The notes under the pieces are model-generated. The model was not told the DNA's origin. It searched no databases and worked only from the letters and a program-made list of their open reading frames with translations. The translations under genes were made by a program, and so were the position numbers. Shown here piece by piece: positions 42,448-44,735 of a stretch of 44,735 bases of DNA (the first letter of the stretch is position 1; every line of letters starts with the position of its first letter). The stretch comes from Viridibacillus sp050279675 (GTDB lineage: Bacteria; Bacillota; Bacilli; Bacillales_A; Planococcaceae), in NCBI RefSeq assembly GCF_050279675.1, contig NZ_JBNNUK010000025.1, forward strand, positions 1 through 44,735, written 5' to 3'.

Positions 42448-43578
42448 TCAATATGTACGTACTGGTGAAATCAGATGAAGGAATGAAGAATTGTCAATAG
42501 GTTCAATTAAAATTGGTCTCATTGGACCACCAAAATCCATTCTTATCTCTTCTTCTTTTATTACCTTTAAGGCTTCCTTCAAAAAACTTCCATCAATTGA
42601 AATACTTAAGTCAGTCTCACCATTAATCGTCTTAATAGTTAGAGTTTCTTCTATTTTCCCTATTTCTGAGGAGTTTGAGGAAATTTTTATTTTTGTACCA
42701 TCCATGATTTCTAAATATACATTGTTATTTTTCCATTCGCTTGCAAAAAGACAAGCTCTATCAATACCCTTTAATAGTTGATTTGTATTGAGAGTAATTA
42801 TTGTCTTCGAATCATTTGGCAATAATCCTGAAACATTAGGATAATTACCATCAATTAACCTTAAAAAAAGTGAGATAGTATTTGATTTAAATACCATATA
42901 GCTGTCCATTACAAACACATTTATTACACCGGGTTCATTATTAATTAACTTGGTAAGCTCATTTAGGCTTGTACCTGGAACAATGAATGAGCCATTTACA
43001 CTTGATTCTATTGAAAGCTCTCTTAACGCTAAACGTTGGGAATTAGTTGCAACACAAGTAAGTTGGTTATCTTTGAATGACATATTCACTCCTGTCAAGG
43101 CAGGTCTAGACTCACTCTTTGAGACCGCAAACACAGTTTGTTCAATAATTTCAATTAATTCAACACTAGGAATTTCGATATTTTCGGCTTCGTCAATTTG
43201 AGGAAGACTTGGATACTCCTCGGCACTAAATCCGTTTAGGTTGGTAATAATTTCATTGGATTGAATGGTAACTAATTTTTTTTCGTTTACTTTTAAATGT
43301 ATTTCATTTGGTAATTTCTTAACAATTCCACTTAAATATTTAGCAGAAATAACAACACTACCTGTATTATAAACTTCCAATACTTTTACTCCATCTATCG
43401 TTAAAGGAATAACTTTTTCAATAACAATATCAGAATTGCTTCCGACAAGAATTAAGCAATTATCATAAGCAGTCATTTTAATACCTGTCAAAATTGGGAA
43501 TGGTGTTTTTAAAGATACCGCTTTATTAACCTCTGAAATTGCATTTTTAAAACATTCATTATCTATTGTAAATTCCAT
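42448..43578 (-). CDS. dnaN: DNA polymerase III beta subunit (sliding clamp) paralogue
   Basis: This encodes 376 residues, the full clamp length, in three similar domains of about 125 residues. Marks include an N-terminal FKNAISEVNKAVSLKTPFPI and the LTGIKM strand, a central FAVSKSESRPALTGVNMSFK with CVATNSQRLALRELSI, and the C-terminal LHLISPVRTY end, where polymerase-binding peptides dock on the family's hydrophobic pocket. CGAGGTGAATTTTT precedes the ATG. The housekeeping dnaN lies by dnaA; here no replication gene is near, and repeats bound it, so it is most likely an extra, acquired clamp. Possible roles are resistance to clamp-binding inhibitors or serving a mobile element; both are inference. 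Confidence 0.92.
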   Translation of the reverse strand: MEFTIDNECFKNAISEVNKAVSLKTPFPILTGIKMTAYDNCLILVGSNSDIVIEKVIPLTIDGVKVLEVYNTGSVVISAKYLSGIVKKLPNEIHLKVNEKKLVTIQSNEIITNLNGFSAEEYPSLPQIDEAENIEIPSVELIEIIEQTVFAVSKSESRPALTGVNMSFKDNQLTCVATNSQRLALRELSIESSVNGSFIVPGTSLNELTKLINNEPGVINVFVMDSYMVFKSNTISLFLRLIDGNYPNVSGLLPNDSKTIITLNTNQLLKGIDRACLFASEWKNNNVYLEIMDGTKIKISSNSSEIGKIEETLTIKTINGETDLSISIDGSFLKEALKVIKEEEIRMDFGGPMRPILIEPIDNSSFLHLISPVRTY

Positions 43579-43639
43579 AAAAATTCACCTCGTTTTAATC
43601 GTTAGTGAAACTAATTCGACAAAATACTAAAAAAATCCT

Positions 43640-43745
43640 GTTTCTTGTTCAACTAACCTGCTCCTTTAGTTGAATAAAAAAAAGAGCTGTTTGAACAGCT
43701 CATGGATTTTGTACTAAAGCACCCCGTTAGTTTAATAAGAAGAGC
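43640..43745 (+). repeat. array element 23, full, right end of the array
   Basis: Left core TTGTTCAACTAACCTGCTCC with TTTAGTTGAATAAA, hairpin GAGCTGTTTGAACAGCTC, right core CACCCCGTTAGTTTAATAAG. The flank GACGCTTATTAAACAATCGC at 43746-43765 matches element 4 and may be a further decayed core. Confidence 0.9.
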
Positions 43746-43779
43746 GACGCTTATTAAACAATCGCGCCCTTTAACGAAA

Positions 43780-44052
43780 CTAAACAGCTATGAAAAACAG
43801 GGAAAATAAAGTTAGTATTATCACAATCAATGATAGGATTCTTCCTATTTTTGATCCCCAATCGCTTTTAAACTTGTAACCAACAATCAATGCTGATATA
43901 TAAAAAACAAGCGCATAAAAAGTTGTATAATGTAGTCCCGTATTCCCCATTGACCAAGGACTTAATCCGATAAATTTCAGTATTTGATCTCCAAAAGCCC
44001 CGTGTTTACCAAATGAAAAGGAATACAACAAACTTTTAGAAAACAGCCTCAA
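43780..44052 (-). CDS. three-segment membrane protein of unknown function
   Basis: This encodes about 90 residues from TTG at 44052; GAGGAG lies too far upstream (about 24 bases), so the true start or an upstream frameshift is uncertain. Three hydrophobic segments (about 37-58 and 67-89 clear) after a GKHGAFGDQILKFIGLSPWS stretch. Last unit of the array by position. No family recognised. Confidence 0.55.
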   Translation of the reverse strand: MRLFSKSLLYSFSFGKHGAFGDQILKFIGLSPWSMGNTGLHYTTFYALVFYISALIVGYKFKSDWGSKIGRILSLIVIILTLFSLFFIAV

Positions 44053-44098
44053 ATTATAAAAATCACTGCAGATGTCTCCTCAAAACTATTCTAGAGTA

Positions 44099-44557
44099 TT
44101 AAAGAGTTTTATACATATTTATACCTGCTATTTGGAAACCTAATGTGTTGTATAACTTAATTGCCTTACGGTTTGTTCCAAAGACGTGTAATTTAAAATA
44201 CAATATTTTTTTCAATGATAAATATTCTTCAATTTCTTCCATAACTTTTGTACCTATGCCTTTTGAACGACATTCATCAAATATATAAATCTCATATAAA
44301 AATGCACTTTTTTTGGTTTCATCTATTTTTAACCAAACGTAACCATATCGTTCATTTTCATTCACAATATTATAAAATTCATGTAGTTCTGTATGAAATC
44401 CATTTGGCAAATACTCTTGCAGCTGTTTCTTTGCTCGTACTGCAGCAGGTTCTGTAACTTCAAACGTATGTTCAGCTAAAGTTTCTGCAAATCGCTTTTC
44501 TTTATCTAAAAGATATTCGTTAAACTCATTTCCATTCATTTTCTTTACATACTGCAT
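44099..44557 (-). CDS. GNAT-family N-acetyltransferase
   Basis: This encodes 152 residues with AATAGGAGGACGCT before the ATG. Acetyl-CoA binding motif RSKGIGTKVMEEIEEYLS (about 95-112), preceded by the strand SAFLYEIYIFDE and followed by FGTNRKAIKLYNTLGFQIAG. Typical single-domain GNAT. The substrate is unknown. It lies outside the last array element. Confidence 0.9.
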   Translation of the reverse strand: MQYVKKMNGNEFNEYLLDKEKRFAETLAEHTFEVTEPAAVRAKKQLQEYLPNGFHTELHEFYNIVNENERYGYVWLKIDETKKSAFLYEIYIFDECRSKGIGTKVMEEIEEYLSLKKILYFKLHVFGTNRKAIKLYNTLGFQIAGINMYKTL

Positions 44558-44640
44558 AGCGTCCTCCTATTGAAAATACTCCTTACCCTTAAAGTTAATA
44601 ATACCTGATATAAGACTCTCTTGGACATTAATCAAAAACC

Positions 44641-44735
44641 TGAATCGGCTACACTAAGTTGGACATAAAAAATAAGGGCTAGTACACTTAGACTACCAAC
44701 TTAAAGGAGCGTGCTATTATGTCACGTCAACGTCG
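44641..44735 (+). mobile_element. left end of an insertion sequence, probably IS3 family
   Basis: TGAATCGGCTACACTAAGTT at 44641 looks like a terminal inverted repeat. About 60 bases later AAAGGAGCG leads to ATG at 44719 opening a frame MSRQR to the window edge. IS3-type orfA genes begin this way. The rest lies outside, so family and intactness are unproven. Confidence 0.5.
44719..44735 (+). CDS. transposase orfA start, cut by the window edge
   Basis: ATG at 44719 with AAAGGAGCG nine bases upstream. Only five codons (MSRQR) are in view, followed by CG. Consistent with an IS3-type helix-turn-helix OrfA, but too short to prove. Confidence 0.45.

Noticed and set aside
23648..43745. The array as a classical integron with attC sites
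   Set aside because: The terminal AACTAAC/GTTAGTT pair recalls RYYYAAC/GTTRRRY but misses one position each, the inner L-boxes do not pair, the symmetry is a local core rather than a long imperfect fold, and no integron integrase is in the window.
23648..43745. A CRISPR array
   Set aside because: Units are 0.1-2 kb and hold genes, repeats are about 95 bp with internal hairpins, and there are no cas genes.
23648..43745. Only a set of ordinary terminators or REP-like elements
   Set aside because: Terminator function explains the hairpin but not the two flanking core copies, the conserved spacer, the shared long flanks or the half-sites. It remains the main null hypothesis.

Overview
The window is AT-rich Gram-positive (Bacillota) DNA. 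Gene content points to a member of the Bacillaceae or Planococcaceae such as Lysinibacillus, Solibacillus or Bacillus: a sigma-Y-type ECF sigma factor operon, a YfjN-type dihydrouridine synthase, an Amj-type lipid II flippase, XerS remnants and GGAGG-type ribosome binding sites. The genus is inferred from family resemblance only. No rRNA, tRNA or CRISPR array was seen.

Layout, left to right. 1-350 holds a broken IS110-type transposase. 385-2335 holds a two-gene UPF0145 unit and a sigY-like operon with a self-recognised promoter. 2.8-4.1 kb is a dead phage/ICE integrase with two stops and a frameshift. 4.2-15.4 kb is mostly ordinary: dihydrouridine synthase, a penicillin-binding transpeptidase coupled to a very short FtsL-like protein, a secreted small protein, SDR/LysR and XRE-cupin/EmrE divergent pairs, a DUF3298 secreted protein, and a LysM glucosaminidase. 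15.4-23.6 kb is a scrap zone: the two ends of a xerS recombinase gene lie either side of two immunity-like genes, followed by an FtsX/LolD-type ABC transporter, a broken TetR gene, a toxin-domain tail and unknown genes.

The striking part is 23.6-43.7 kb. About 23 copies (whole, half or decayed) of one roughly 95-bp element punctuate a long run of mostly single-gene units. Nearly all genes lie on the minus strand and each element sits at the gene's 3' end. Each full element has three parts. The first is a palindromic core with 13-bp arms around a 7-bp spacer, the geometry of a tyrosine-recombinase core site. The second is a GC-stem hairpin plus T-run, acting as a terminator for the minus-strand gene. 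The third is a second, degenerate copy of the same core. Cargo is typical of gene cassettes: NUDIX, GNAT, histidine phosphatase, CPBP protease, EamA transporter, a two-component system, alpha/beta hydrolase, lipoproteins, many tiny membrane proteins, an extra DNA polymerase sliding clamp (DnaN) and an Amj lipid II flippase.

I read this as a cassette array, analogous in logic to chromosomal integrons or pdif modules but with an element I do not recognise from a described system. Half-sites, hybrid sites, gene-less tandem sites and truncated genes meeting head-on suggest past recombination at these elements. No intact recombinase that could act on them is present in the window. The right edge enters what looks like an IS3-type insertion sequence.
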